Source: Flammeovirga sp. SJP92
GTDB lineage: Bacteria > Bacteroidota > Bacteroidia > Cytophagales > Flammeovirgaceae
Assembly: GCF_001583495.1 (NCBI RefSeq)
Contig: NZ_LQAQ01000018.1
Span: 1 to 64,000, forward strand
Length of the DNA stretch: 64,000 nucleotides
Reading direction: 5' to 3'
Shown here one piece after another: positions 52,574 through 61,643 of the stretch. Made by a program: the position numbers and the translations under genes. Positions within the stretch are counted from its first letter, which is position 1. Each line of letters begins with the position of its first letter. A model generated the notes under the pieces. The model made no database searches, was not told where the DNA came from, and was given only the letters and a program-made list of their open reading frames with translations.

Positions 52574-52581
52574 CAAATCTA
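52574..52581 (-). promoter_or_regulatory. candidate -7 box for the caspase-fold gene
   Basis: On the minus strand this reads TAGATTTG, an exact TAnnTTTG match, 22 bases before the ATG at 52552. Confidence 0.5.
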
Positions 52582-52668
52582 CATTCAATTTTGAGAATAA
52601 GACATATTGGTCACAAAGAATGACAAACAAAAGTTTACCTAAAAGTGTTATTTATAAAATTCAACACC

Positions 52669-53409
52669 ATGAAAAATCCATTAATACTCTTACTAGGTCT
52701 GCTTCTTTGTTCTTGCAGTGATGATCCAGAAATCACTACAAATACAACACAAAACATATACAATGCCACAGCAGACACCTCTGCTTTCAAAGTTCCTGAT
52801 CGTGCTCTTGATATGCTTGCTTTAGGTGATTCTTATACGATAGGTGCAAGCGTTTCTAAGGAATACCGATGGAATGAGCAACTTAAAGAGGAACTAGAAT
52901 ATAGGAAGTATAATATCAATGAAATCACCTATATTGCTCAGACAGGATGGACCACAAAAAATCTAATAGATGCTATTGATCGTACCTCTACCAAAGAGGA
53001 ATATGATATAGTAACGCTACTTATTGGTGTCAACAATCAATATCAGAGAATTGATATTGAGGTTTTCAGAACAGAATATAATCAGCTTCTTCAAACTGCA
53101 ATCAACTTTGCGGGAGGTGACCCCAGCAAAGTAATTGTTCTAAGTATTCCTGATTATGGGTATACTTATACTATACCTTCTACAGCTATTACTCAGGAAA
53201 TTGATCTATATAACAGTATTAAGGAAAGTATAACGAGAAGAAATTATGTTGCTTTTCACAACATTACCTCATTTACAAGGCAAGTAAAAGAACGTCCCGA
53301 ATTAGTTGCTTCAGACGGTCTTCATCCATCAGGAGCTTTATATAAACTTTGGGTAGATGATATTATCCGTGATGTATATGAGCAGTTTCTAGAACCTGTT
53401 GAAGATTAA
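52669..53409 (+). CDS. SGNH/GDSL hydrolase lipoprotein
   Basis: The ATG at 52669 begins a lipoprotein signal ending LLLCSC (246 residues). The frame upstream to 52645 adds no signal. SGNH blocks are visible: LALGDSYTIG (nucleophile Ser), LLIGVNNQY (block III Asn) and SDGLHPSGALY (catalytic Asp and His). Such enzymes are esterases or acyl/acetyl hydrolases acting on polysaccharide or lipid esters. It is anchored in the envelope. Its stop codon directly abuts the stop codon of the convergent glycosyltransferase gene. Confidence 0.9.
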   Translation: MKNPLILLLGLLLCSCSDDPEITTNTTQNIYNATADTSAFKVPDRALDMLALGDSYTIGASVSKEYRWNEQLKEELEYRKYNINEITYIAQTGWTTKNLIDAIDRTSTKEEYDIVTLLIGVNNQYQRIDIEVFRTEYNQLLQTAINFAGGDPSKVIVLSIPDYGYTYTIPSTAITQEIDLYNSIKESITRRNYVAFHNITSFTRQVKERPELVASDGLHPSGALYKLWVDDIIRDVYEQFLEPVED

Positions 53410-54531
53410 TTAGTTCAAGTTCTCAATAAAACGGACTAAATTCTCTCCAAATTTCTCCCAAGACATTTCTAATTTAAGATCTTGAATATGTTTTTGATAG
53501 ATTGCTAAATCGTTGGAGAAGAGTTTTTGAAGTGCTTCATGCAACAACTGTACATTTGCTTCTGCCACAATTTCCCCTGTTTCACCTGTTTTGATCAATT
53601 CTTTTAAACCACCAACATCAGTAGCGATTAAAGGAACTTCAAAGTGAAGTGAAACTGCCGTCACACCACTTTGAGTGGCCGAGCGGTAAGGCAAAACACA
53701 TGCATCTGAAGCAGAGAAAAAAGTGGCTACTTCTTGATCTGAAATGTATTGATTAAAACAATGGATTCTTTCCTTATTCTTATTTTTAGCGATAAGGTTT
53801 TCATAACTTTCAAAACTACCATAAACCTCACCAGCAATGATCAATTGATAGGAATCATCCATTAAATCAAAAGCTTCGATCAATAAATCCAACCCTTTAT
53901 AATCTCTAATAAAACCAAAGAAAAGGATCGTCTTTAATTCCTCATCGACTTTCAATACTCTTCGAGAAGCTTTTTTATCAGCTATTTCCCCAAAATGATC
54001 ATACAATGGATGGGGACGCAATGCCGATGGTTTCAAAGGTTCGTATTTTCTTAAATCCTTTTCCACAGCTTCACTCATGGTGATAAAAGCATCATGTGGT
54101 TTCAAGAAATATTTTGTAAAAGGTTTATCGAAAAACCTTCCCTCATGAGGAATAACATTATGAAGGATCCCCACAACTTTACAATCCTTTCCAACAAAAT
54201 GAGCCACGGTACCACAAGAAGGACCGAAAAATGACATCCAGAATTGCGTCACCAACACATCCGGCTGGTAAGACCTGATTTCTTTGGCCGTTTTCAGATA
54301 AGAAAATGGATTGATAGAATCTAATAATTCTTCAGAAGGTATTTTATCAGAAGTATCATTCTCATCCACATACTGCGACTTACCAGGAAATAAAAAATCT
54401 GGATATTGTCTACTGAAAGTGAATGCTTTCACCTCATGTCCCTGTTCTTCCAATGCCTTATATAATGCTCCTCCAAATTGAGCAATTCCTCCTCTATAGG
54501 GATAAAAAGTGGATAAAAATGCTATCCTCAT
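53410..54531 (-). CDS. glycosyltransferase family 4 (GT-B)
   Basis: A 373-residue GT-B glycosyltransferase. It starts MRIAFLSTFYPYRGGIAQFG. The C-terminal nucleotide-sugar half contains ILFFGFIRDYKGLDLLIEAF, and ATFFSASDACVLPYRSATQSGV occupies the usual EPxGLxxxEAM site. GLKELIKTGETGEIV follows. It transfers a sugar to a lipid, polysaccharide or protein; donor and acceptor are unknown. Its start is six bases after the LysM gene stop on the same strand, so it is the last gene of a three-gene envelope operon. Confidence 0.9.
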   Translation of the reverse strand: MRIAFLSTFYPYRGGIAQFGGALYKALEEQGHEVKAFTFSRQYPDFLFPGKSQYVDENDTSDKIPSEELLDSINPFSYLKTAKEIRSYQPDVLVTQFWMSFFGPSCGTVAHFVGKDCKVVGILHNVIPHEGRFFDKPFTKYFLKPHDAFITMSEAVEKDLRKYEPLKPSALRPHPLYDHFGEIADKKASRRVLKVDEELKTILFFGFIRDYKGLDLLIEAFDLMDDSYQLIIAGEVYGSFESYENLIAKNKNKERIHCFNQYISDQEVATFFSASDACVLPYRSATQSGVTAVSLHFEVPLIATDVGGLKELIKTGETGEIVAEANVQLLHEALQKLFSNDLAIYQKHIQDLKLEMSWEKFGENLVRFIENLN

Positions 54532-54537
54532 AAATTA

Positions 54538-55341
54538 CTATTGATTGTATTCTACTCTAATTCTGAATTCTTGATTGACAGCACCGATTTTTTTGGCTAC
54601 TTCTTCAGAAATCTTAATAATCACCCCATTCTCAATAGATTGATCGGGCAGTGCCGCCACTACTCTCACTACTGCTTCTAAATCGTTATTGGGATTAATT
54701 ACTTTTATATAAGATCCCACCGTTTCCTGACGGTGGAGGGCCATTAATTTACTGGTATTGTTGGGCAATTCAACCACTTGACCGTTCCCTCTTTCTACTT
54801 TTTGCATAGGAATATCATAATCCCTTGCTTCTTCTTGTGTCAGGTCTGCAAAAGATTTGGATTGCACTTCTTTGGTTTTCTGATCCAATTGATTGACGTT
54901 TCCATTGACACTCACCACAATCTGCTGTCCATTGGATAAAAGCTGATCAGGTAAATATGCATTCCATACCGACAGACTGTCGACGGGAACTTGATAGGTA
55001 TAAGCAATACCTCTTAACGTTTCACCTTCTTTTGCAGTATAGTACACTGCTTCATTATACGTTTTAGAGGCTTCCTTCACTACTTCGGTGGCTGGCTGAT
55101 CCCATTGATTTTCATTTTCCTGTACGGTTCCTGTTTGAGGGATCACCAATACTTGTCCAATTTTGATGACATTGTTTTGAATCGCATTAGCCTGTACAAT
55201 CTCGCTTACACTTACATTGTATTTTCTTGATATCGAAAATAATGTTTCCTGATCTTCTACAGTGTGGTTTAATGAAGTTTGTGCAAAACTGTTTTGTAAA
55301 GAGAAGCTTAAAATGCAAAGAATTATGATTAGAAGTCTCAT
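54538..55341 (-). CDS. exported LysM protein with C-terminal double-psi barrel-like domain
   Basis: A 267-residue protein with a signal peptide (1-20). LysM 1 spans about 26-68 (HTVEDQETLFSISRKYNVSVSEI, then KIGQVLVIP), and LysM 2 spans about 100-143 (AKEGETLRGIAYTYQVPVDS). The C-terminal third (LMALHRQETVGSYIKVINPNN, then GVIIKISEEVAKKIGAV) resembles the RlpA double-psi beta barrel but lacks the clear catalytic Asp that I would expect in lytic enzymes. It probably binds peptidoglycan. It lies between DUF4905 and the glycosyltransferase gene in one operon. Confidence 0.86.
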   Translation of the reverse strand: MRLLIIILCILSFSLQNSFAQTSLNHTVEDQETLFSISRKYNVSVSEIVQANAIQNNVIKIGQVLVIPQTGTVQENENQWDQPATEVVKEASKTYNEAVYYTAKEGETLRGIAYTYQVPVDSLSVWNAYLPDQLLSNGQQIVVSVNGNVNQLDQKTKEVQSKSFADLTQEEARDYDIPMQKVERGNGQVVELPNNTSKLMALHRQETVGSYIKVINPNNDLEAVVRVVAALPDQSIENGVIIKISEEVAKKIGAVNQEFRIRVEYNQ

Positions 55342-55366
55342 AAGTCAATTGTTAATTATAGAGTAT

Positions 55367-56047
55367 TTAATTGTTTAGGGATGCAAGAGATAGTCCACAC
55401 CATATTTCTTTCTCCTTAATATACAAAAGCATATTATCGACCATAAAAAAACTATCCATAATTTGACCACGGATATCAGTATCAATCACCTCTTGAAATA
55501 GGACCTCTCCCTTCCTGCTACAAATTAGCAGTTTTCTTTGAAGAACACTATTTTTCCTTTCAATGAATACAAAAATTATTTGATTGGGTGTTTCATAATA
55601 ATGAATATCGCTTTCTGCTATATCATGATCTAATTGCTGTAAAAACGTTCTCAACGTGGTATAATGCTCCGACTCTACAGGGTACACAATAGGCAATTCA
55701 AAAGCTTCTGCACTCAGAAGCTGAACAGGGTCTTCTTGATAATCTTCCACCAAAACAGCCTCTCTAATGTTAAGTTTCTGAAGGTTTTTGACTTTGGGAA
55801 TGGCATCATTTTGATCAAATTCTGAAAAATACAAGAAACCATCTTTCACCCCAGCCATAGAAACCCACCAATTTTCTTCCAACTGAAGACCTTCCCAAAG
55901 CACCTCTCCTGTTTTCAATTCTAAAGCAGCAAAACTGACTTCCTTCTGCTCTCCATCTCTCATTTCAAGTAAAATCACACCAATAGAATGGTCGTACATT
56001 ACTCTCCAAATAATACCATGGGCTTCAAATGTATATCTATTTTCCAA
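55367..56047 (-). CDS. DUF4905-like protein, TTG start
   Basis: A 226-residue protein with no signal peptide. YTFEAHGIIWRVMYDHSIG, then LEMRDGEQKEVSFAALELKTGEVLWEGLQLEENWWVSMAG, is the pattern of the DUF4905 family: alternating strands that read like a single beta-propeller-type cytoplasmic protein. The first in-frame start is TTG at 56047, since no in-frame ATG precedes the conserved segment. Function is unknown. It heads the operon with the LysM and GT4 genes (25-base gap). A TAACTTTG box overlaps the start codon. Confidence 0.68.
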   Translation of the reverse strand: MENRYTFEAHGIIWRVMYDHSIGVILLEMRDGEQKEVSFAALELKTGEVLWEGLQLEENWWVSMAGVKDGFLYFSEFDQNDAIPKVKNLQKLNIREAVLVEDYQEDPVQLLSAEAFELPIVYPVESEHYTTLRTFLQQLDHDIAESDIHYYETPNQIIFVFIERKNSVLQRKLLICSRKGEVLFQEVIDTDIRGQIMDSFFMVDNMLLYIKEKEIWCGLSLASLNN

Positions 56048-56400
56048 AGTTATCCTATTCTTTTTCCATTAAAATCTACTGCTAAGATCTACATTATACA
56101 CCATTTTCAATAATGTTGGGGCAAGTTTCTTCTTTAAAACTTCAATGATTTTTAAATAAAAGAAGTATCACAGTTGCAACAACAACGCATGGTTGAAAAA
56201 GGAAGAACAAGCTCAAATATGCTCATCTATTTTGAAATACAAATCAGAGCTCACGCTTCCATCTCAATAAGATATAATTGAATTCATCTTATGTAAAGTG
56301 ATTGAAAAACTGACTTTTGACATCAATACTTTAAGTGATAAAATTTTAAGATAAAACCAATTTCATATAACTTTGCAGATCATTTTTTAAACATTTATTT
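56048..56400. other. divergent intergenic region upstream of the methyltransferase
   Basis: About 350 bases between the divergent DUF4905-like and methyltransferase genes. Apart from the TAACTTTG box at 56368-56375, I see nothing beyond AT-rich DNA, and no RNA gene. Confidence 0.55.
56368..56375 (+). promoter_or_regulatory. -7 box of the methyltransferase gene
   Basis: TAACTTTG matches TAnnTTTG exactly, 25 bases before the ATG at 56401. No -33 TTTG is visible at normal spacing. Confidence 0.55.
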
Positions 56401-57369
56401 ATGGCATTAAAAGTTGGAAGTTTATACGCAGGTGTAGGTGGAATCTGTATGGGACTGAAAAATGCAGGGTTTCAAATAGCTTGGGCAAATGAATTTGATA
56501 AAAAAGCATGCATTACCTACAGACACAATTTTGATCATACTCTAATTGAAGGGGATATCATGGAAATTGACATCCAAAATTTAGAGAAAATTGATCTACT
56601 TGCGGGTGGTTTTCCATGTCAACCTTTTTCTGTGGCTGGCTATAGAAAAGGATTTAACGACAATAGAGGCAATCACTTCTTCAGAATGCTAGAATTTGTG
56701 GATGAAATGAAACCAAAAATCCTATTTTTCGAGAATGTCAAAAACCTGGTAGGTCATGATGACGGCAACACTTTCAAGGTCATCAAAGAGGAAATTGAAA
56801 AGCGTGATTATTCTTTTCATTCTATGGTTTTGAATACAAAAGATTATGGAAATGTTCCCCATAATAGAGAACGTATTTTTATCATCTGCTTTGATAAAAA
56901 CTATTACTCTGATGGTGAATATGAAGGTTTCACTTTCCCCGATAAAGAACCATTGACCAAAACAGTCACAGACATTGTAGAAGACCAAAAAGTAGACGAG
57001 AAGTTTTACTACAGAGAGGACAAGTATATGTACAATATGCTTAAAGAAGCCATGATTAATAAAAATACAGTCTATCAGTTCAGAAGAAAATACGTTAGAG
57101 AGAACAAATCAAGTGTCTGTCCTACTCTAACTGCCAATATGGGTACTGGAGGGCATAATGTACCACTCGTAATTACTTCTGATGGCTTTAGAAAATTAAC
57201 ACCAAGAGAATGTTTTCTTTTCCAGGGGTTTCCTGATGATTATAAATTACCTCCAATTGCTAACTCGCATTTATACAAACAAGCCGGCAACTCAGTAAGC
57301 GTTCCTGTGATTCAATCTATTGCAAATAATATTATGAAAGTGGTAGGAAGTAAAGAAGTTCTAGCCTAA
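56401..57369 (+). CDS. type II DNA cytosine-5 methyltransferase
   Basis: A 322-residue C5 methyltransferase. Motif I is SLYAGVGGICMGLK. Motif IV is GGFPCQPFSVAG with catalytic Cys at 73. Motif VI is FFENVKNLV, motif VIII is NVPHNRERIF, motif IX is KLTPRECFLFQGFPDDYK and motif X is AGNSVSVPVIQSI. The target recognition region between VIII and IX ends VCPTLTANMGTGGHNVPLV. It methylates C5 of cytosine in a short palindromic site that I cannot assign. It converges with a small PD-(D/E)xK-type gene, giving a complete restriction-modification pair. Confidence 0.94.
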   Translation: MALKVGSLYAGVGGICMGLKNAGFQIAWANEFDKKACITYRHNFDHTLIEGDIMEIDIQNLEKIDLLAGGFPCQPFSVAGYRKGFNDNRGNHFFRMLEFVDEMKPKILFFENVKNLVGHDDGNTFKVIKEEIEKRDYSFHSMVLNTKDYGNVPHNRERIFIICFDKNYYSDGEYEGFTFPDKEPLTKTVTDIVEDQKVDEKFYYREDKYMYNMLKEAMINKNTVYQFRRKYVRENKSSVCPTLTANMGTGGHNVPLVITSDGFRKLTPRECFLFQGFPDDYKLPPIANSHLYKQAGNSVSVPVIQSIANNIMKVVGSKEVLA

Positions 57370-57440
57370 AAACTAGGATAACACCTTTTTATCATCCTAA
57401 GTCAATTTACGCCAGAAATTATTGCTCTCTATTTTCAATA

Positions 57441-58175
57441 CTATTTGATCTTTCTCAGGTCTCCAGCCTGTATATAATAATTTGATGCGTCTATCTTGGT
57501 CTTTGCTGAATTCAAAAAAGATCCCTTGTAAATGATTTGCTTCCTCTTTATACATTCAACTAGATCTTGATGAGTTACAAAACCAGGAATATCTGAGTAC
57601 CATTGCTTTGAAAAAATTAAACCATGCAAATCCCTTTTATTTAAATAGTTTTTATACAACCATCGTTTATTTTTCAGAAGCTTTTTGACATCTCCTTTTA
57701 TTCGGATCAAAAAATGATAATCATACTTCTTATTGTTCGGAAGGTATATACCTTCAGATGACCAATCTTTTATTTCCAAAAGTAACAGTTGACTGAAAAA
57801 ACAAGCAGATTTAATGCTTATAGAACGGTTCATAATTTCAAAGTCAGCATCATCCCAAAGTGCCTCTCCCATTATTGTTAAATCTGGTTTCGGACATGGT
57901 TTATTTCTTGAAATTAGAAAGCGATAAAATGCAAATTCCGCAAGTTTACCTTGGAACGTATTGGCAAAAATTTCTCCTGGTTTTCTTACCACTGCTCCTC
58001 CTGATCTGTAATGACGATGAAACCCTTTTCCAAAAGCCATTTCATAAGAAAATTCGAAGCTTTCTAAGACATCACCTCTACTTATCAAGTGTGGAGAGAA
58101 CCTTACTTTTCTAGTTACAGAGAAAGTATCACAATCCTTTATCATCGGACTGAATTGAATTTTTTCGTCAAGCAT
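57441..58175 (-). CDS. putative type II restriction endonuclease (PD-(D/E)xK-like)
   Basis: A 244-residue protein with no family I recognise by name. Glu 80 (GKLAEFAFY), Asp 111 (DDADFEI) and Lys 122 (SISIKSA) have the spacing and strand context of a PD-(D/E)xK nuclease core, with Ser-x-Lys in the last position. The gene is convergent with the C5 methyltransferase, 71 bases apart, and nothing else in the neighbourhood could be its partner. This gives a methyltransferase/endonuclease pair. Two 10-bp repeats lie directly before its start codon. The assignment is inference from context and motif. Confidence 0.68.
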   Translation of the reverse strand: MLDEKIQFSPMIKDCDTFSVTRKVRFSPHLISRGDVLESFEFSYEMAFGKGFHRHYRSGGAVVRKPGEIFANTFQGKLAEFAFYRFLISRNKPCPKPDLTIMGEALWDDADFEIMNRSISIKSACFFSQLLLLEIKDWSSEGIYLPNNKKYDYHFLIRIKGDVKKLLKNKRWLYKNYLNKRDLHGLIFSKQWYSDIPGFVTHQDLVECIKRKQIIYKGSFLNSAKTKIDASNYYIQAGDLRKIK

Positions 58176-58199
58176 AGTTAGTTTTCAAAAGTTAGTTTT
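58176..58199 (-). promoter_or_regulatory. two direct repeats directly before the endonuclease gene
   Basis: On the minus strand AAAACTAACT occurs twice, 14 bases apart (58199-58190 and 58185-58176), with the second copy adjacent to the start codon. This is a candidate operator controlling endonuclease expression. Confidence 0.4.
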
Positions 58200-58637
58200 T
58201 CATTAAGCAGCGTATCAAAATAACTTCTGTCTATTGTGTTATTTCGTTATTGTCAGTCTTTCATTTTTTTGAGAATTGTATGGCATCATTATTTGCCAAG
58301 CATTGAGATAAATAACGTAAGAAATACTAGAAGTTAGCTTTGAGATAAACTGAATAAAATCAATTTAGCTTTTTTTATTGTAATTCCAAAAACAAAACTA
58401 AACCTCTCATTCACAACAATAAAAGGATTCTTTTCAATAAGCGAACTTCCACCTCCTCTATTACGATTGGATCAATCAAAGAGTACGCTTCTATTATGTT
58501 CCCTATAAATTTTGTAAATTGCTTAGGTATCGATTAACCTCTAGCTAATTAGAAAAACTATTGTGTTAATTCCCTGTTTAAGAAAGAAAGTCATAGACAT
58601 TGAGTTTATAGCTTCAACCTATTTCAATATAAAAGAA
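58200..58637. other. intergenic region upstream of the NfeD gene, no gene seen
   Basis: About 440 bases, AT-rich. An in-frame extension of the next gene to 58563 exists but lacks signal character and is probably untranslated. I see no terminator, RNA gene or mobile element. Confidence 0.5.
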
Positions 58638-59975
58638 ATGAAATCTTTAATTAATACACTATTATTGTTATTTATCTCTTTATCAGCATTATCTACTGAA
58701 AAAGAACCGATTGTGTATGTATTTGACTTAAAGGCTGAAATTGATCCAAGAACCTCAAGACATGTTGAAAATGCCTTGAATGATGCCACAAGTGAAAAAG
58801 CAGACTATGTTATAATTGATCTTGACACATATGGCGGTGCAGTAAATGACGCTGACCATATAAGACAACTCATATTAGATTACCCTCAACCTGTTTTTGT
58901 TTACATAAATAAAAATGCTGCAAGTGCAGGAGCATTGATCTCCATTGCTTGTGACTCTATCTATATGGAGAAAGGTGCCAACATTGGCGCTGCTACAGTT
59001 GTAATGGGAGGCACGGGAGAAAAAGCTCCTGATAAATATCAATCATACATGCGCTCTATGATGCGTTCCACTGCCGAAGCCAACAACCGTAATCCAAAAA
59101 TTGCTGAAGCAATGGTGGATCAGGACCTAGTGGTAGAAGGCATATCCAAGGAAGGTGATGTGATTACATTCACTACAGACGAGGCTATCAAAAATGGTTT
59201 TTGTGAAGCAGAGGTCAACTCTATCAGTGAGATTTTAAAGCGAAATAACATCACTGATTATGAAATGGTGAAATATGAACCTTCTGCTACTGAGCATATC
59301 ATCAATATCTTCTTGAATCCTGCCATCAGCAGTATCTTAATTCTAATTATACTTGGTGGAATTTACTTTGAATTACAATCCCCAGGTATTGGCTTCCCCA
59401 TCGCCGCTTCTATTACTGCCGGTGTTCTGTATTTAGTACCTTATTATTTAAATGGGATGGCAGCCAACTGGGAGTTATTGATCATTGGACTTGGCTTTGT
59501 ATTGATCCTTTTGGAAGTTTTTGTCGTGCCAGGTTTTGGCATAACGGGCATTTCAGGTATTACACTTACTGTAGCCGGTCTTACTTTAGTGATGTTAGAG
59601 AATGATTTTCTTGATTTCACTTTCGTTCCTGGTGCAAAAATAGCTACGGCTTTGATCAGTGTTACTTCCGCTATCCTTATCGGAGGATCGGGCATGTTCT
59701 TCTTTGGGCATAAACTGTTAGGGAGTCCATTGATGAAAGGTGTTGTTTTAGATAATGACATGACCGCTGAAAAAGGCTATACAGCTGATTTCCTTGTCTC
59801 TTCTTTTGTCGGGTTGACAGGCGTTACGCATTCTGTTTTACGTCCTTCTGGTAAAGTGAAAATCAATGATAAAGTTTTTGATGCTACCTCTGAGGGTGAT
59901 TTTATTGGAAAAAATGTTCCAGTAGAAGTAGTTGAACAAAATGGTTCATCTTTGAGAGTACGAGAAATTGTGTAA
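58638..59975 (+). CDS. NfeD1b-type ClpP-class membrane serine protease
   Basis: The ATG at 58638 gives a signal peptide (MKSLINTLLLLFISLSALST) and 445 residues. An N-terminal ClpP-like protease domain (about 25-220) has INKNAASAGALIS with the nucleophile Ser at 96. A lysine in APDKYQSYMRSMM is the candidate base of a Ser-Lys dyad. Several membrane helices follow (SILILIILGGIYFELQSPGIGFP, ELLIIGLGFVLILLEVFVVPG, ALISVTSAILIGGSG). The chain ends in an OB-fold NfeD domain (GVTHSVLRPSGKVKINDKVFDATSEGDFI). The full-length NfeD1b form cleaves stomatin-like partners at the membrane. No stomatin gene is adjacent. Confidence 0.92.
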   Translation: MKSLINTLLLLFISLSALSTEKEPIVYVFDLKAEIDPRTSRHVENALNDATSEKADYVIIDLDTYGGAVNDADHIRQLILDYPQPVFVYINKNAASAGALISIACDSIYMEKGANIGAATVVMGGTGEKAPDKYQSYMRSMMRSTAEANNRNPKIAEAMVDQDLVVEGISKEGDVITFTTDEAIKNGFCEAEVNSISEILKRNNITDYEMVKYEPSATEHIINIFLNPAISSILILIILGGIYFELQSPGIGFPIAASITAGVLYLVPYYLNGMAANWELLIIGLGFVLILLEVFVVPGFGITGISGITLTVAGLTLVMLENDFLDFTFVPGAKIATALISVTSAILIGGSGMFFFGHKLLGSPLMKGVVLDNDMTAEKGYTADFLVSSFVGLTGVTHSVLRPSGKVKINDKVFDATSEGDFIGKNVPVEVVEQNGSSLRVREIV

Positions 59976-60029
59976 TTATAAAAATACGTAGGGCTGACCA
60001 ATCCGTCTACCTAGATATTGTAATAATAG

Positions 60030-60064
60030 AAAGAGGTTGTCTCTAAATTTGAGACAACCTCTTT
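60030..60064 (+). terminator. terminator between convergent nfeD and MacB-like genes
   Basis: AAAGAGGTTGTCTC and GAGACAACCTCTTT form a perfect 14-bp stem with a 7-base loop, with T residues after it. It may also serve the leftward permease gene ending at 60128. Confidence 0.93.
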
Positions 60065-60127
60065 TTGTATCTTTAAATTATATACAGCGAGTAAACACAT
60101 AGGTCTACCCCTACAATCTCTACAGGT

Positions 60128-61360
60128 TTATTCAAATCTTAATGATTCAATTGGATCTAATAATGATGCTTTTCGTGCAGGATAATATCCAGACATTACT
60201 CCTACAGCAACACAAACTATTAATGATACAATCATCCAAACCCATGGCAATACAAAAGAAGTAGAATCTAAAAACACAGCAATTGCATTACCGATTCCTG
60301 CACCTATAAAAGACCCCACTACACCTCCTAAAATACAAATGAAGATTGCTTCTAAAAGGAACTGCTGACGAATAGCCCTTGGTGTTGCCCCTAAAGCTTT
60401 TCTGATACCAATTTCCCGTGTTCTTTCTGTCACAGAAACCATCATGATATTCATCAATCCAATTGATGCACCCAATAAAGTAACGATTGCAATTGCAACT
60501 CCTCCAATTCTTAGGGTAACTGTCATTTGATCAAATTCACTATTTAAAGAATCAGATCTTCTAATTTCAAAAGAATCAGGTTTACCTAATTGATCTTTAC
60601 GAATTACTCTCAAAATTCCTCTTGCCTCACCCATGGCATAATCAATACCTCGAGGATCTGTAGAGTTAACAGTTGCCACATAATTCAGAGTTCTTGTGGT
60701 AGCAAACTTATTTGCATTAATCAAAGGAATAAAAACCTTACGATCAGCATCTCCTTCACCAATTCCACCTTTCTTTTCAAGCAAGCCAATAACACGATAT
60801 TTCTTCCCATAAAAACCGATAGTCTGATCTACGGGTTCTTCATTTTTATTAAACAAAGCATTGAATACGTCTTCAGCAATGATGGCTACATTTTGTCCTT
60901 GAGCCAGTTCAACAGAAGAAAAAGTACGCCCCTTATTGATGTTGTAACCATTGTTCTTAAAGTACATTTCATCAATACCCACTACTGAGTAATTCGGAGT
61001 AGTTTTTTTGGATAATCTCTTGATTTCTACATTTCCAGAGATAGTTGTATTAACACTTACTTTCCCCTCTACAGGTAATAATTTCTTGAATTTTCGAATT
61101 TCTTCGAATGTAATTGTACTTTTTTTTGTAAACTTCTTCCCAAAAGCACCTCGTCTTCTCGTCAAGTCGTTGATTGTAAAGTTATTTACCCCCAGATCTG
61201 ACATCCCATCATTAATAGAATCTTGGACCGCGTCAATTGCCGTCATAATGCCCACTAATGACATAATTCCTATAGCAATCATAGCAGATGTTAGAAAAGT
61301 CCTAAGTTTATTTGCTTTTACTGAAGTGATGGCTTCTACTAAATAGGTTAGTATATACAT
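60128..61360 (-). CDS. MacB/FtsX-family ABC transporter permease
   Basis: A 410-residue permease. One N-terminal helix is followed by a MacB-type periplasmic core domain (about 45-280; ARGILRVIRKDQ) and an FtsX domain. The C-terminal motif SVTERTREIGIRKALGATPRAIRQQFLLEAIFICILGG is the family signature, and DPIESLRFE ends the protein. It pairs with an ATPase to export a substrate or perform mechanotransduction. No ATPase gene lies next to it in the window, so the partner is elsewhere. It is flanked by a terminator on its 3' side. Confidence 0.9.
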   Translation of the reverse strand: MYILTYLVEAITSVKANKLRTFLTSAMIAIGIMSLVGIMTAIDAVQDSINDGMSDLGVNNFTINDLTRRRGAFGKKFTKKSTITFEEIRKFKKLLPVEGKVSVNTTISGNVEIKRLSKKTTPNYSVVGIDEMYFKNNGYNINKGRTFSSVELAQGQNVAIIAEDVFNALFNKNEEPVDQTIGFYGKKYRVIGLLEKKGGIGEGDADRKVFIPLINANKFATTRTLNYVATVNSTDPRGIDYAMGEARGILRVIRKDQLGKPDSFEIRRSDSLNSEFDQMTVTLRIGGVAIAIVTLLGASIGLMNIMMVSVTERTREIGIRKALGATPRAIRQQFLLEAIFICILGGVVGSFIGAGIGNAIAVFLDSTSFVLPWVWMIVSLIVCVAVGVMSGYYPARKASLLDPIESLRFE

Positions 61361-61643
61361 GTGTCAAATGATAAAACTAAGAAAAATACAATCTTTTACC
61401 GTTCAATATAGTTCAAAAAAATCAAAAACTTTACAATGTAATATTTTTCTTATAAAGTGATTTTTTTGAGTAAATATACTCTAAAAAGTATTGTAAATTA
61501 AATATAAATTAAAAGTTCGGCATTACAGATATTTTTCCTGTTAAACAATTGTTGTTCTTATTAACCCGAATCGCCAAAAACAATAGGACTAACCTATTAG
61601 TTGCTTTAGAAACCACTCTACTATTAAACCCTAATAATAACAT

